Source: DASWJZ01 sp963814905 (GTDB taxonomy: Bacteria; Pseudomonadota; Alphaproteobacteria; Rhizobiales; Afifellaceae). From it: a DNA stretch of 64,000 bases. The stretch covers positions 248,001 to 312,000 of the forward strand of contig CAWFEM010000011.1 in the NCBI GenBank assembly GCA_963814905.1, given 5' to 3'. The position numbers and the translations under genes are program-made. Shown in pieces: positions 32,906-42,699 of this stretch (its first letter is position 1; every line of letters begins with the position of its first letter). Below the pieces are notes generated by a model. The model saw nothing but the letters and a program-made list of their open reading frames with translations. It searched no databases and was not told the DNA's origin.

Positions 32906-33375
32906 GGCGCGGCCTCCGCCGACGCAAATTCGGAGCGGATCCGCTCGCTCGTCTCTTTGACCGCCGCGGCGACGGCCGGCGAGAGCGAGTCACCATCCTC
33001 GAAAGACGCCGCCTCGATCGCGTAGACGATACAGCGGGCGGGAAGTTGGCCGAGCGCGCGCGCCAGCTCCACCGCTTCGGCCAGACCGAGACCGTGCGTG
33101 GAGACGCTGAACTTCGCTTCCGGCAGAGGCGCTACGCCGGCATCGAAGCGGCGCACCGTGCCGGCGGCCCGGCCGGAGACGCAGGCATCGATCAGGATCG
33201 CGCTCGCGGCGTCTTCAAGAAGCGCGATAAGCGACGCCGATTCTCCGTCTTGCTCCGCCACCGTGACGTTAGCCGGGAGGACACCCTTCAACAGCCGCGC
33301 CACCGCGCGGCCGGCGCCGTCGTCGCCCCGGTCAGGATTGCCGATGCCGACCACGATGTGGCGCCTGCGCGGCAT
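32902..33375 (-). CDS. Hydrogenase maturation protease (HyaD/HybD/HycI family)
   Basis: 157 aa endopeptidase that trims the large-subunit C-terminus after nickel insertion. Motifs: IVVGIGNPDRGDDGAGRAV with the Ni-sensing Asp, LIDACVSG with the second Asp-type ligand, and STHGLGLAEAVELARALG with the His ligand. It lies 5 bp downstream of its presumed substrate gene and overlaps hypF by ATGA. Confidence 0.92.
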   Translation of the reverse strand: MPRRRHIVVGIGNPDRGDDGAGRAVARLLKGVLPANVTVAEQDGESASLIALLEDAASAILIDACVSGRAAGTVRRFDAGVAPLPEAKFSVSTHGLGLAEAVELARALGQLPARCIVYAIEAASFEDGDSLSPAVAAAVKETSERIRSEFASAEAAP

Positions 33376-33380
33376 CTGCG

Positions 33381-34673
33381 TCAGCCCCGGTCGATGTCGA
33401 GGCGCAGGAAGTGCGTGGCGCAGGAGATGCAGGGATCGTAGTTTCTGACCGTCTGCTCGCAGCGATGTTGGAGCGCCTTGTCGGGAAGATCGAGGAAGCC
33501 TTCGACGAAGTTGGTGAGATCGGCCTCGACGCTCGCCTGGTTCTGCGAGGTGGGGGGCACGATCTGCGCCGTGGCGATGGTCCCGTCCGCCTCGATCCGA
33601 TAGCGGTGATAGAGGAGGCCGCGCGGCGCCTCCGTCGCGCCGTAGCCGGTGGCCGCACGCGGCTCAAGCGGCACGGAGGGAGCGTCCGGCTCCTCGTAGT
33701 TCTCGATGATGCGGAGCGCTTCGTCGCAGGCGTAAAGCGTCTCCACCGCACGCACGACGATGCTCTTGTAGGGATTGGTGCAAGTTCCGCCAAGCCCGGC
33801 CGCACGCGCCGCTTCCTTTGCAAGCGGAGAAAGCCGGTCGCCGCACAGCGCATAGCGGGCGAGCGGTCCGACCAGATAGGGTTCGCCCTCCAATCGCGAT
33901 TGCAGCGCGGTGGAGTGCGGGACGTGGATTTCCTTGAAATGCGCATCGTACTCCGACGCTGGGATGTCGAGCCCACGGTTGGAGACGATATTGCCTTCGT
34001 TGAAGGGATATTCGTCCGGGTGCGAGACGGAGACGAAGGTGTAGTCGCGCTCGCGATCGGGGAAGTCGAAGCCGGCGACCCAGCGCACCGTCTCAAGGGC
34101 CGCGTCGCGCGCCCATTTGAGCTTTTCCTCGACCTCCGCGAATTCGCGCTTCCGCGGCGCGCGATAGAAGCCGCCGACGCGCACGTTGATCGGATGGATC
34201 TCGCGTCCGCCGACGAGGTTCAGGAGATCGTTGCCGATCTTTTTCAGCTGCAGCCCGCGCTTGACCGCGTCACCGTGATCGCGCGCCATGTCGACTGCAC
34301 CTTCGTAACCGAGGAAATCCGGCGCGTGCAGCATGTAGACGTGCAGCGTGTGGCTCTCGATCCATTCGCCGCAATAAAGCAGCCGCCTGAGCGCGCGGAT
34401 CGGCGCGGTGATCGAGACGCCGAGCGCGTTCTCCAGCGCATGCACGGAGCTCATCTGGTAGGCGACCGGACAGATGCCGCAGATGCGCGCCACGAAGTCG
34501 GGTGTCTCGGTGTAGGCGCGGCCGCGCAGGAACGCCTCGAAGAAGCGCGGCGGCTCGAAGATCGAAAGCTCCGCCGACTTCACCTTGCCGTTGCGCACGA
34601 CGACCTTGAACGCGCCTTCGCCTTCGACGCGGGCGAGATAGTCGACCTTGATCGTCTTCGTCTTAGTCGCCAT
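33381..34673 (-). CDS. Group 3b-type [NiFe] hydrogenase large (alpha) subunit
   Basis: 430 aa, typical of cytoplasmic group 3 enzymes. The four active-site cysteines are present: Cys65 and Cys68 (ARICGICPV) and Cys415 and Cys418 (DPCISCATH). Nine residues (FLRLDIDRG) follow His421, the expected cleavage site, so the protein is made as a precursor for the adjacent protease. Catalytic Glu is in VEGEGAFKV. No membrane anchor or Tat signal is visible on the small subunit, fitting a soluble NAD(P)-linked enzyme. Its start overlaps the small-subunit gene by 11 bp. Confidence 0.93.
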   Translation of the reverse strand: MATKTKTIKVDYLARVEGEGAFKVVVRNGKVKSAELSIFEPPRFFEAFLRGRAYTETPDFVARICGICPVAYQMSSVHALENALGVSITAPIRALRRLLYCGEWIESHTLHVYMLHAPDFLGYEGAVDMARDHGDAVKRGLQLKKIGNDLLNLVGGREIHPINVRVGGFYRAPRKREFAEVEEKLKWARDAALETVRWVAGFDFPDRERDYTFVSVSHPDEYPFNEGNIVSNRGLDIPASEYDAHFKEIHVPHSTALQSRLEGEPYLVGPLARYALCGDRLSPLAKEAARAAGLGGTCTNPYKSIVVRAVETLYACDEALRIIENYEEPDAPSVPLEPRAATGYGATEAPRGLLYHRYRIEADGTIATAQIVPPTSQNQASVEADLTNFVEGFLDLPDKALQHRCEQTVRNYDPCISCATHFLRLDIDRG

Positions 34674-35439
34674 GGCGCTCGCTCTCCTCGCGGAACTCCG
34701 GCGCGTTCACGTTGAACGTCGAGTAGACGCGCTTCAAATCGCGTTCGTCCATGCCGAGGTCTTTCAGCCAATGGCTGAGCGACGCGGGATTGGGCGTCTC
34801 CTTCGGCCCGTAGCAGCCATAGCAGCCGCGGTCGTAGGAGGGGCAGAGCGCGCCACAGCCGGCATGCGTCACCGGGCCGAGGCAGGGCGTGCCGTGCGCC
34901 ACCATCACGCAGACATTGCCTTTGAGCTTGCATTCCACGCAGCAGGAGTGTGCCGGCGTCACCGGCCGCCGCCCGGCGAGGAAGGCGGAGACGACTTCCA
35001 GGAGCTGGCGCTTGTTGATCGGGCAGCCGCGCAGCTCGAAGTCGACCTTCACGTGCTCGGCGATTGGCGTGGAGGTAGCGAGCGTCGAAATGTAACTCGG
35101 GTGGGCGTAGACGACGGACGTGTATTCCTTCACGTCGGCGAAGTTCCTGAGCGCCTGGATGCCGCCGGCCGTCGCGCACGCGCCGATCGTGATCAGTGCG
35201 TTGGAGCGGCCGCGCACCTCGCGAATGCGCTCCGCATCGTGCGCCGTGGTGATCGAGCCCTCGACCAGCGACACGTCGTAGCGACCGCCGATCTCGCCGC
35301 GCGTCGCCTCCATGAAATAGGCGATCTCCACCGCATCGGCGACGGCGAGCAGCTCGTCCTCGCAGTCGAGCAGGCTGAGCTGGCAGCCGTCGCAGGAAGC
35401 GAACTTCCAGACAGCGAGCCTCGGCTTCTTCGCCGCCAC
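34663..35439 (-). CDS. Group 3b-type [NiFe] hydrogenase small (delta) subunit
   Basis: 258 aa. Proximal cluster Cys residues are in WKFASCDGCQLSLLDCEDEL, IGACATAGG and LRGCPINKRQ. The C-terminal half holds further Cys groups (HSCCVECKLKGNVC, CLGPVTHAGCGALCPSYDRGCYGCYGP) for two more [4Fe-4S] clusters, as in sulfhydrogenase delta/HydD subunits. There is no Tat signal peptide, so the enzyme is cytoplasmic. It is followed by the large subunit (overlap) and preceded by the gamma subunit (2 bp). Confidence 0.92.
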   Translation of the reverse strand: MAAKKPRLAVWKFASCDGCQLSLLDCEDELLAVADAVEIAYFMEATRGEIGGRYDVSLVEGSITTAHDAERIREVRGRSNALITIGACATAGGIQALRNFADVKEYTSVVYAHPSYISTLATSTPIAEHVKVDFELRGCPINKRQLLEVVSAFLAGRRPVTPAHSCCVECKLKGNVCVMVAHGTPCLGPVTHAGCGALCPSYDRGCYGCYGPKETPNPASLSHWLKDLGMDERDLKRVYSTFNVNAPEFREESERHGD

Positions 35440-35440
35440 T

Positions 35441-36310
35441 TCAGATCTCCTTCAGATTGAGGATGCCGCGCAGCCGGTCGTAGGGGAAGACCGGTCCGTC
35501 GCGGCAGACGAAGGTCGGCCCGAACTGGCAGTGCCCGCAAAGCCCGACGGCGCATTTCATGTTGCGCTCCATGGAGAGATAGATCGCTTCTGCCGGCAGG
35601 CCGGCGTCGATGAGCGCCGTTGTGGCGAAGCGCATCATGATCTCCGGGCCGCAGACGAAGGCGATCGCATGGAGAGGATCGAAATCGGCACGCGGGATGA
35701 GCGACGTCACCACGCCGACATGCCCATGCCAGCCGGTGAGCGCGTGGTCGACCGTGACGTGGACTTCCAGATCGAGCCGCCGACGCCAGGATTCCAGCTC
35801 GCGCCGGAAAAGGATGTCGTCGGGGCTGCGCGTGCCATAGAGGAGAACGACGTTGCCGTAGCGCTCGCGCTCCGCGAGCACGCGATAAAAGGCCGGGCGA
35901 AGCGGCGCGAGTCCGAGTCCGCCGGCGACGAAGACGACGTCGTGCCCGGCTGCTTCCACGACCGGCCAGCCGACGCCGAAGGGGCCGCGAACCCCAAGCG
36001 CCGCGCCCGGCTTCAGCTCCGCCAATGCCTTGGAGACCGGGCCTACCGAACGGATCGTGTGGATCAGCAGCTCTGGTGCGCCGGGGTCGCCGCTCATCGA
36101 GATCGGCACCTCGCCGACGCCGAACACGGTCAGCATGTTGAACTGCCCCGGCAGGAAATCCATCGTGCCGTCCTCCGGCTCGATGTCGAGCGTCCAGACA
36201 TCCGGCCCGTCACGACGGCGACGCAGCACATGTGCGATCTTCGGCAGCATCGGATCGAGGACGGCTGCCGTTGCCACGTTGGGACCGGCCATCTCAGGAC
36301 TGGGAGCCAT
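35441..36310 (-). CDS. Group 3b hydrogenase gamma subunit, FAD/NAD(P)- and 2Fe-2S-binding
   Basis: 289 aa. Ferredoxin-NADP reductase-like: FAD-domain (DFLPGQFNMLTVFGVGEVPISMSG), nucleotide-binding VVFVAGGLGLAPLRPAFYRVL, and CGPEIMMRFATTALI near the NAD(P) site. The C-terminus has the [2Fe-2S] motif CAVGLCGHCQFGPTFVC (C-x4-C-x2-C-x8-C), as in HydG and dihydroorotate dehydrogenase electron-transfer subunits. It links NAD(P)H to the Fe-S chain of the hydrogenase. Start taken as ATG 36310; ATG 36292, 1 bp after the upstream stop, is a possible alternative. Confidence 0.9.
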   Translation of the reverse strand: MAPSPEMAGPNVATAAVLDPMLPKIAHVLRRRRDGPDVWTLDIEPEDGTMDFLPGQFNMLTVFGVGEVPISMSGDPGAPELLIHTIRSVGPVSKALAELKPGAALGVRGPFGVGWPVVEAAGHDVVFVAGGLGLAPLRPAFYRVLAERERYGNVVLLYGTRSPDDILFRRELESWRRRLDLEVHVTVDHALTGWHGHVGVVTSLIPRADFDPLHAIAFVCGPEIMMRFATTALIDAGLPAEAIYLSMERNMKCAVGLCGHCQFGPTFVCRDGPVFPYDRLRGILNLKEI

Positions 36311-36761
36311 AGACGTCGAGCGTTTGCAGCCGCGTCGATTGCAGGCGCCCGACCAGCACCGGCACGAAGCGCTTCATCACCTCGTAGCCGAGATTGTGAT
36401 CGGCCTCGCATTTGTCGCGCAGGCACGTGGCGTCCATCGACAGGGCGCGCACCAAGTCGATCGCCCTCGCGTCGGATGTCCAGCGATAGGGCGGGATCAG
36501 CGAGGAGACGCCGACGATCTCGCCTTCGCTCAACGTCTGAAGGGTCATCGCACCGCGCCCGGGCGCCGTCACTTCCAGGGCCACGCGGCCGTGGCGCACA
36601 AGGAAGAGCTGATCGGCGGCGCCGCCCTCGTGGAAGAGATATTGCCCCGCCTCGAAGCGGACGTTCTTCGCGCAGCCGCAGACAAGCTGGATGAATTCCT
36701 CGTCGAGCCCGGCAAAGAAGGGGTGCTCGCGGATGATGCGCTCAAGGCCTTGTGTTTCCAT
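36294..36761 (-). CDS. Cyclic nucleotide-binding-domain protein in the hydrogenase operon
   Basis: 155 aa consisting almost only of a CRP-type cNMP-binding beta-roll (HPFFAGLDEEFIQLVCGCAKNVRFEAG, YLFHEGGAADQLFLVRHGRVAL, LSEGEIVGVSSLIPPYRWTSDARA). It ends in a helix (LGYEVMKRFVPVLVGRLQSTRLQTLDVYG) and has no HTH, so it is not a transcription factor. The phosphate-binding cassette keeps GE and one Arg, but the usual PR-T/A-A is changed (PYRWTSDA), so cAMP binding is uncertain. I start at ATG 36761, 5 nt after GGAGG. Tightly placed between hydrogenase subunits, it may be an accessory or regulatory subunit. Confidence 0.8.
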   Translation of the reverse strand: METQGLERIIREHPFFAGLDEEFIQLVCGCAKNVRFEAGQYLFHEGGAADQLFLVRHGRVALEVTAPGRGAMTLQTLSEGEIVGVSSLIPPYRWTSDARAIDLVRALSMDATCLRDKCEADHNLGYEVMKRFVPVLVGRLQSTRLQTLDVYGSQS

Positions 36762-36772
36762 CATTCCCTCCC

Positions 36773-37903
<1,131 letters not shown>

Positions 37904-37971
37904 CGCGCCAAATCTCGATCGTTGATCAGGTCTCTCGGGCCTCGGCAGAGCAGGGCGGCCGGCCGGGCGCC

Positions 37972-37985
37972 TTGATGCGCGTCAA
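37972..37985 (-). promoter_or_regulatory. FNR/FixK-type anaerobox upstream of the hydrogenase operon
   Basis: TTGATGCGCGTCAA matches the alphaproteobacterial FNR/FixK consensus TTGAT-N4-(A/G)TCAA in all ten specified positions. Its centre is 75.5 bp upstream of the hydrogenase beta-subunit start codon, in the 165-bp gap after the DHOD-like gene. It predicts activation of the hydrogenase genes at low oxygen. Confidence 0.8.
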
Positions 37986-38068
37986 TAGCCTTCTTCGAGG
38001 AGCCCTCAAAGCGAAGTATGGCGGTTGCCGGGAAATCGTTCGCGGGCCAGGCGGCGCGCGTTATGCCG

Positions 38069-39073
38069 CTACGCATTGTGTGCTCCGTAACCCTGTAGAA
38101 TCCTGATGTAGTTGGCGCGCTCGTACGCTGCTGGATTTTCGACACGCCGCTGGCTCAGAAGGCCGCGTACCTCCTCCAGCGACGCAAATTCGCGCGACGT
38201 GAGCCAAAGCTCCAACCCGGACAGAAGCGCCGCCATATGGCCGATCCCGTTGCGCAATAGAGCCGAGGTCGACATGACCGCGTCCGCGCCGACAAGGAGG
38301 TATTTCACCACCTCTTCGGCGTTGGTCACGCCGGTTGTGGCGGCGAGCGACGCCTTCACCCGGCCGGACAGCACGCCGAGCCAAAGAAGCGGCAGGCGTA
38401 TTTCGTTAGGGCCGCTCAGATTCAGATCGGTCAGCACCTGGAGCATACCGATATCAAGATCCGGCTGGTAGAAGCGGTTGAAAAGCACCAGCGCATCCGC
38501 TCCCGCCTCCTGCAATTCGATCGCCATGTGGCCAACGGCGCTGAAATAGGGGCTGAGCTTCACGGCCACGGGGATCGAGACGGTCTTGCGCACCGCCTTT
38601 ACGATGTCGACATAGCGCTGCTCAACGTCACGGCCGCTCATCGAGATGTCGGCGGGTATGAAATAGATGTTGAGTTCAAGCCCGTGCGCGCCGGCTTCTT
38701 CGATCAGTCGTGCGTGCTCTATCCAGCCTTGATTCGTGATGCCGTTGAGGCTTGCGATGATCGGGATATCCACCGCCTCGCGTGCGCGGGCGACGAGGTC
38801 GAGATACTGCTCCGGCCCGACGCGGTATTCCGCCGCCTCGGGAAAGTAGCTCTGCGCCTCCGGCGAGCTTTCCGCGACCATGGTCGTCAGGTGTTCCTGG
38901 CGGACGGCCTCCGCCTCGATCTGCTCCTGGAAGAGCGATGGCAGCACCACGGCGCCCGTGCCCATATCCTCCAGTCTTTTCAGATTGCCGATGTCGGTGT
39001 TCAGCGGCGAGGCGGAAGCAATCAGGGGGCTCTTCAACGTGAGCCCCATATACGTCGTCGTGAGGTCCATCAT
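38069..39073 (-). CDS. Dihydroorotate dehydrogenase-like FMN-barrel protein (PreA-like, active-site motif lost)
   Basis: 334-aa TIM barrel of the DHOD/PreA family: TTYMGLTLKSPLIASASPL, IIASLNGITNQGWIEHARLIEEAGAHGLELN, VAVKLSPYF with the FMN lysine, and GADAVMSTSALLRNG for the phosphate. Where active members have ELNxSCPN with the catalytic Cys/Ser, this one reads ELNIYFIPAD, so pyrimidine chemistry is unlikely. No Fe-S motif. Its start overlaps the nifJ stop (ATG 39073 or 39070). Proteins of this type accompany PFOR genes in several phyla; the role is unknown. Confidence 0.88.
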   Translation of the reverse strand: MMDLTTTYMGLTLKSPLIASASPLNTDIGNLKRLEDMGTGAVVLPSLFQEQIEAEAVRQEHLTTMVAESSPEAQSYFPEAAEYRVGPEQYLDLVARAREAVDIPIIASLNGITNQGWIEHARLIEEAGAHGLELNIYFIPADISMSGRDVEQRYVDIVKAVRKTVSIPVAVKLSPYFSAVGHMAIELQEAGADALVLFNRFYQPDLDIGMLQVLTDLNLSGPNEIRLPLLWLGVLSGRVKASLAATTGVTNAEEVVKYLLVGADAVMSTSALLRNGIGHMAALLSGLELWLTSREFASLEEVRGLLSQRRVENPAAYERANYIRILQGYGAHNA

Positions 39074-42000
39074 GTGCGGTCCACATCCATCGCGTCCTGG
39101 CGGAAATGGCTTCCGTCGAGCGCGGCGAGATCTTCGTACTGGCGGTATTTGTCCACGACCGCTCGTTGCGCCGCGCCGAGCAGCTGCGCTGCCTCTTCGG
39201 GGCGTGTCGTGGCGAGCGAGGAATAGCGGATTTCGTTATAGGCGTAGCTCTTGAACGGAATCGTCGGACGCGGCGAGTCGAGGCGGAACGGGTTCTCGCC
39301 GATGTCGCGCATCGCCGGATTGTAGCGGATGAGCGGCCAATAGCCGCTCGCCACCGCCAGGTCCTGCTGCTTCATGCCGAAGCGCATGTCGATGCCGTGC
39401 GCGATGCAGTGGCTGTAGGCGAGGATCAGCGACGTACCGGGATAGGCCTCCGCCTCGCGGAAGGCGTCGAGCGTCTGCTGCGGGTTCGCCCCCATCGCCA
39501 CCTGCGCGACGTAGACGTTGCCGTAGGCGATCGCCTGCAGCGCCAGGTCCTTGCGTTGTACGCGCTTGCCGGAGGCGGCGAACTTCGCCACCGCGCCGAG
39601 CGGCGTCGCCTTCGACGATTGCCCACCGGTGTTGGAATAGACCTCGGTGTCGAGCACCAGGATATTCAGGTCGCGGCCGCTCGCAAGCACGTGGTCGAGC
39701 CCGCCATAGCCGATGTCGTAGGCCCAGCCGTCGCCGCCGACGATCCAGATGGAGCGTCGCACGAGGTGGTCGACGACGGAGAGCAGATGGCGCGCGTCCT
39801 CGCTGTCAATCTTCAGGAGCTTGGTCTTCAGCAACGCCACGCGCTCGCGCTGCGCACGGATTTCCGATTCCCGGATCTGCGGCGCGTCGAGGATCGTCTG
39901 CGCCAGGTCTTCGCCGACCGACGGTGCGAGCTTCCCAAGCAGCGCGCCGGCCAGGTCGAGATGCTTGTCGGCGGCGAGACGGAAGCCGAGACCGAACTCG
40001 GCATTGTCTTCAAACAGCGAATTCGACCAGGCCGGTCCGCGCCCCTCGCGGTCCTTGGTCCACGGCGTCACCGGCAGATTGCCGCCATAGATCGACGAGC
40101 AGCCGGTGGCGTTGGCGACCATGGCGCGGTCGCCGAAGAGCTGCGACAGGAGCTTGACGTAAGGCGTCTCGCCGCATCCCGCGCACGCCCCGCAGAATTC
40201 GAAGAGCGGCTCCAGGAATTGCACGCCGCGCACATTCGCGAAATCGACGCGGGCGCGATCGTTGACCGGAAGCTTCTCGAAGAAGGCGATGTTCTCGCGC
40301 TCGTCGGCGAGAAGCGGCTGCTTGTCCGCGAGGTTGATCGCTTTCACGCCCGGCTCGCGTGGGCTGACCGACGGGCAGGCCTCGATGCAGAGCGCGCAGC
40401 CGGTGCAGTCCTCGACATAGAATTGCAGGGTGAAGCGGGCCTCCGGATAGCCGCGCGCATTGACCGGGGCCGACTTGAACGTTTGCGGCGCGCCGGCAAG
40501 CGCCTCCTCGTGATAATAGCGCGAACGGATGACGGAGTGCGGGCAGACGAAGCTGCATTGGCCGCACTGGATGCAAAGATCCTCACGCCACACGGGCACG
40601 ATATCGGAGACGTTGCGTTTTTCGTAGGCAGCCGTTCCGGATGGAAACGTGCCGTCTGCCGGCAACAGGCTCACCGGCACTTCGTCGCCGTGGCCAGCGA
40701 GCATCGGGCCGGTGACGCGCCTGACGAAATCCGGCGCGCTCTCCGGCACGATGGGCGGGCGATCCTCCGTGGCCGTCACCTGACCCGGCACCTTCACCTC
40801 AAAGAGCTGTTCCAGGGTGCCGTCGACCGCCGCGTAGTTCTTCTGGACCACCGCCTCGCCCTTGCGGCTGTAGGTCTTCTTGATCGAGCGCTTGATGTGC
40901 TCGATTGCCGCCTCGCGCGGCAGCGCGCCGGAGATGGCGAAGAAGCAGGTCTGCAGCACCGTGTTGGTCCTGACGCCGAGACCGACGGCGCGGGCGACCT
41001 CCGAGGCGTCGATCACGTAGAAGCGCAGGCGCTTGTCGATGATCTGCTTCTGCACGGAAAGCGGCAGATGATCCCAGACTTCGTCCGGCCCGTAGGGGCT
41101 GTTCAACAGGAAGACGCCGTCCGGCGCTGCAAGCTTCAACACGTCGAGCCGCGCCAGGAACCCGAACTGATGGCAGGCGACGAAGCCGGCCTCGCCGATC
41201 AGGTAGGGCGCCTTGATCGGCTCCGGGCCGAAGCGGAGATGCGAGACGGTCTGCGCACCGGATTTGTGCGAATCGTAGACGAAGTAACCCTGCGCGTAGC
41301 GGCCGGCATCCTCGGCGATGATCTTCACGCTATTCTTGTTGGCGCCGACCGTTCCGTCGGCGCCGAGCCCGTAGAACACCGCGCGCGTCACGCTCTCCGG
41401 CTCGACCGAGAAGGTCGGGTCGACGGGGATGCTCGTGCCGCTCAGATCGTCGTCGATGCCGACGGTGAAGCCGTTTCTGAGCCCGATGACATTCTGCCCG
41501 TCCTGCCGTTTCAGTCCGTCGAGCACCGCTTTCGCCATGGCCGGCGTGAAATCCTTGGAGGAGAGCCCGTAGCGGCCGCCGACGACGCGCGGCATGAACG
41601 GCCGTCGCCCTTGTGCCGTGGCCTCTGCAAGGGCCGCGACGACGTCGAGATAGAGCGGCTCGCCCGGCGCGCCGGGCTCCTTGGTGCGGTCGAGGACCGC
41701 GATCGAGACGACGCTCTCCGGCAGCGCTGCGAGAAGGTGTTCAATCGAGAACGGCCGGTAGAGACGCACCTGCACCGCGCCGACCTTCTCGCCTTTCGCG
41801 GCGAGCGCTTTCACCGTCTCGCGCGCCGTCTCCGCGCCCGAGCCCATCAGGATAATGACGCGCTCCGCGTCGGGCGCGCCTTCATATTCAAACAGGCGGT
41901 AGCGCCGGCCGACGATCTTCTCGAAGCGCTGCATCGCGGCGAGCACGATCGCCGGGGTCGCCGCGTAGAACGGGTTCACCGCCTCACGCGTCTGGAAGAA

Positions 42001-42669
42001 GGTGTCGGGATTGTGCGCCGTGCCGCGCACGAAGGGATGCTCCGGATCGAGCGCCCGGGCGCGATGCGCGCGCACCAGATCGTCGTCGATCATGGCGCGG
42101 ATGTCTTCGTCGGACAGCAGCGAGAAGGTGTTCAGCTCGTGCGAGGTGCGGAAGCCGTCGAAGAAATGCACGAACGGCACGCGCGCCTTCAGGGTCGCCG
42201 CCTGCGCGATCAGCGCCAGGTCGTGCGCTTCCTGGACGCTGCCGGAGGCGAGCACGGCGAAGCCGGCGGCGCGCGTCGCCATCACGTCGGAATGCTCGCC
42301 GAAGATGGAAAGCGCCGAGGTCGCGACGGAGCGCGCCGCCACATGGAAGACCGATGCCGTCAGCTCGCCGGCGATCTTGAACATGTTGGGGATCATCAGC
42401 ATGAGCCCCTGCGACGCGGTGAAGGTCGTCGTCATCGCGCCGGATTGGAGCGAGCCATGCACCGCGCCCGCGGCGCCCCCTTCGCTCTGCATCTCCTGCA
42501 CGACGGGCAGGTTGCCCCAGATATTCTTGACGCCCTCCGCCGCCCACTGGTCGGCGAGCTCCGCCATCGTGGAGGAAGGCGTGATCGGATAGATCGCGCA
42601 GACCTCGTTCACGCGGTAGGCGACGTGCGCGACGGCGGTGTTGCCGTCCATGGTCGTGATCGTGCCCAT
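39070..42669 (-). CDS. nifJ: Pyruvate:ferredoxin (flavodoxin) oxidoreductase
   Basis: 1199-aa single-chain PFOR, normal length. Domain I has TMDGNTAVAHVAYRVNEVCAIYPITPSSTMAE; domain II/III the KG-core GLGADGTVGANKNSVKII. Two 4Fe-4S ferredoxin motifs are CIQCGQCSFVCPHSVIR and CTGCALCIEACPSVSP. The third-cluster and TPP region is FCGACAGCGETPYVKLL with GDGWAYDIGYGGLDHVLASG and TEVYSNTGGQSSKATP. It oxidises pyruvate and CoA to acetyl-CoA, CO2 and reduced ferredoxin. Lying 30 bp after the GltD-like gene and overlapping the DHOD-like gene, it is the centre of a three-gene operon. Oxygen-labile enzyme, consistent with an anaerobox upstream. Confidence 0.95.
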   Translation of the reverse strand: MGTITTMDGNTAVAHVAYRVNEVCAIYPITPSSTMAELADQWAAEGVKNIWGNLPVVQEMQSEGGAAGAVHGSLQSGAMTTTFTASQGLMLMIPNMFKIAGELTASVFHVAARSVATSALSIFGEHSDVMATRAAGFAVLASGSVQEAHDLALIAQAATLKARVPFVHFFDGFRTSHELNTFSLLSDEDIRAMIDDDLVRAHRARALDPEHPFVRGTAHNPDTFFQTREAVNPFYAATPAIVLAAMQRFEKIVGRRYRLFEYEGAPDAERVIILMGSGAETARETVKALAAKGEKVGAVQVRLYRPFSIEHLLAALPESVVSIAVLDRTKEPGAPGEPLYLDVVAALAEATAQGRRPFMPRVVGGRYGLSSKDFTPAMAKAVLDGLKRQDGQNVIGLRNGFTVGIDDDLSGTSIPVDPTFSVEPESVTRAVFYGLGADGTVGANKNSVKIIAEDAGRYAQGYFVYDSHKSGAQTVSHLRFGPEPIKAPYLIGEAGFVACHQFGFLARLDVLKLAAPDGVFLLNSPYGPDEVWDHLPLSVQKQIIDKRLRFYVIDASEVARAVGLGVRTNTVLQTCFFAISGALPREAAIEHIKRSIKKTYSRKGEAVVQKNYAAVDGTLEQLFEVKVPGQVTATEDRPPIVPESAPDFVRRVTGPMLAGHGDEVPVSLLPADGTFPSGTAAYEKRNVSDIVPVWREDLCIQCGQCSFVCPHSVIRSRYYHEEALAGAPQTFKSAPVNARGYPEARFTLQFYVEDCTGCALCIEACPSVSPREPGVKAINLADKQPLLADERENIAFFEKLPVNDRARVDFANVRGVQFLEPLFEFCGACAGCGETPYVKLLSQLFGDRAMVANATGCSSIYGGNLPVTPWTKDREGRGPAWSNSLFEDNAEFGLGFRLAADKHLDLAGALLGKLAPSVGEDLAQTILDAPQIRESEIRAQRERVALLKTKLLKIDSEDARHLLSVVDHLVRRSIWIVGGDGWAYDIGYGGLDHVLASGRDLNILVLDTEVYSNTGGQSSKATPLGAVAKFAASGKRVQRKDLALQAIAYGNVYVAQVAMGANPQQTLDAFREAEAYPGTSLILAYSHCIAHGIDMRFGMKQQDLAVASGYWPLIRYNPAMRDIGENPFRLDSPRPTIPFKSYAYNEIRYSSLATTRPEEAAQLLGAAQRAVVDKYRQYEDLAALDGSHFRQDAMDVDRT

Positions 42670-42699
42670 CCTCGTGAATACTCCCCCGACGCCGCGGCC

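Noticed and set aside
36294..36761. Assignment as a CRP/FNR transcription factor
   Set aside because: There is no C-terminal helix-turn-helix; the protein ends after the connecting helix of the sensory roll.
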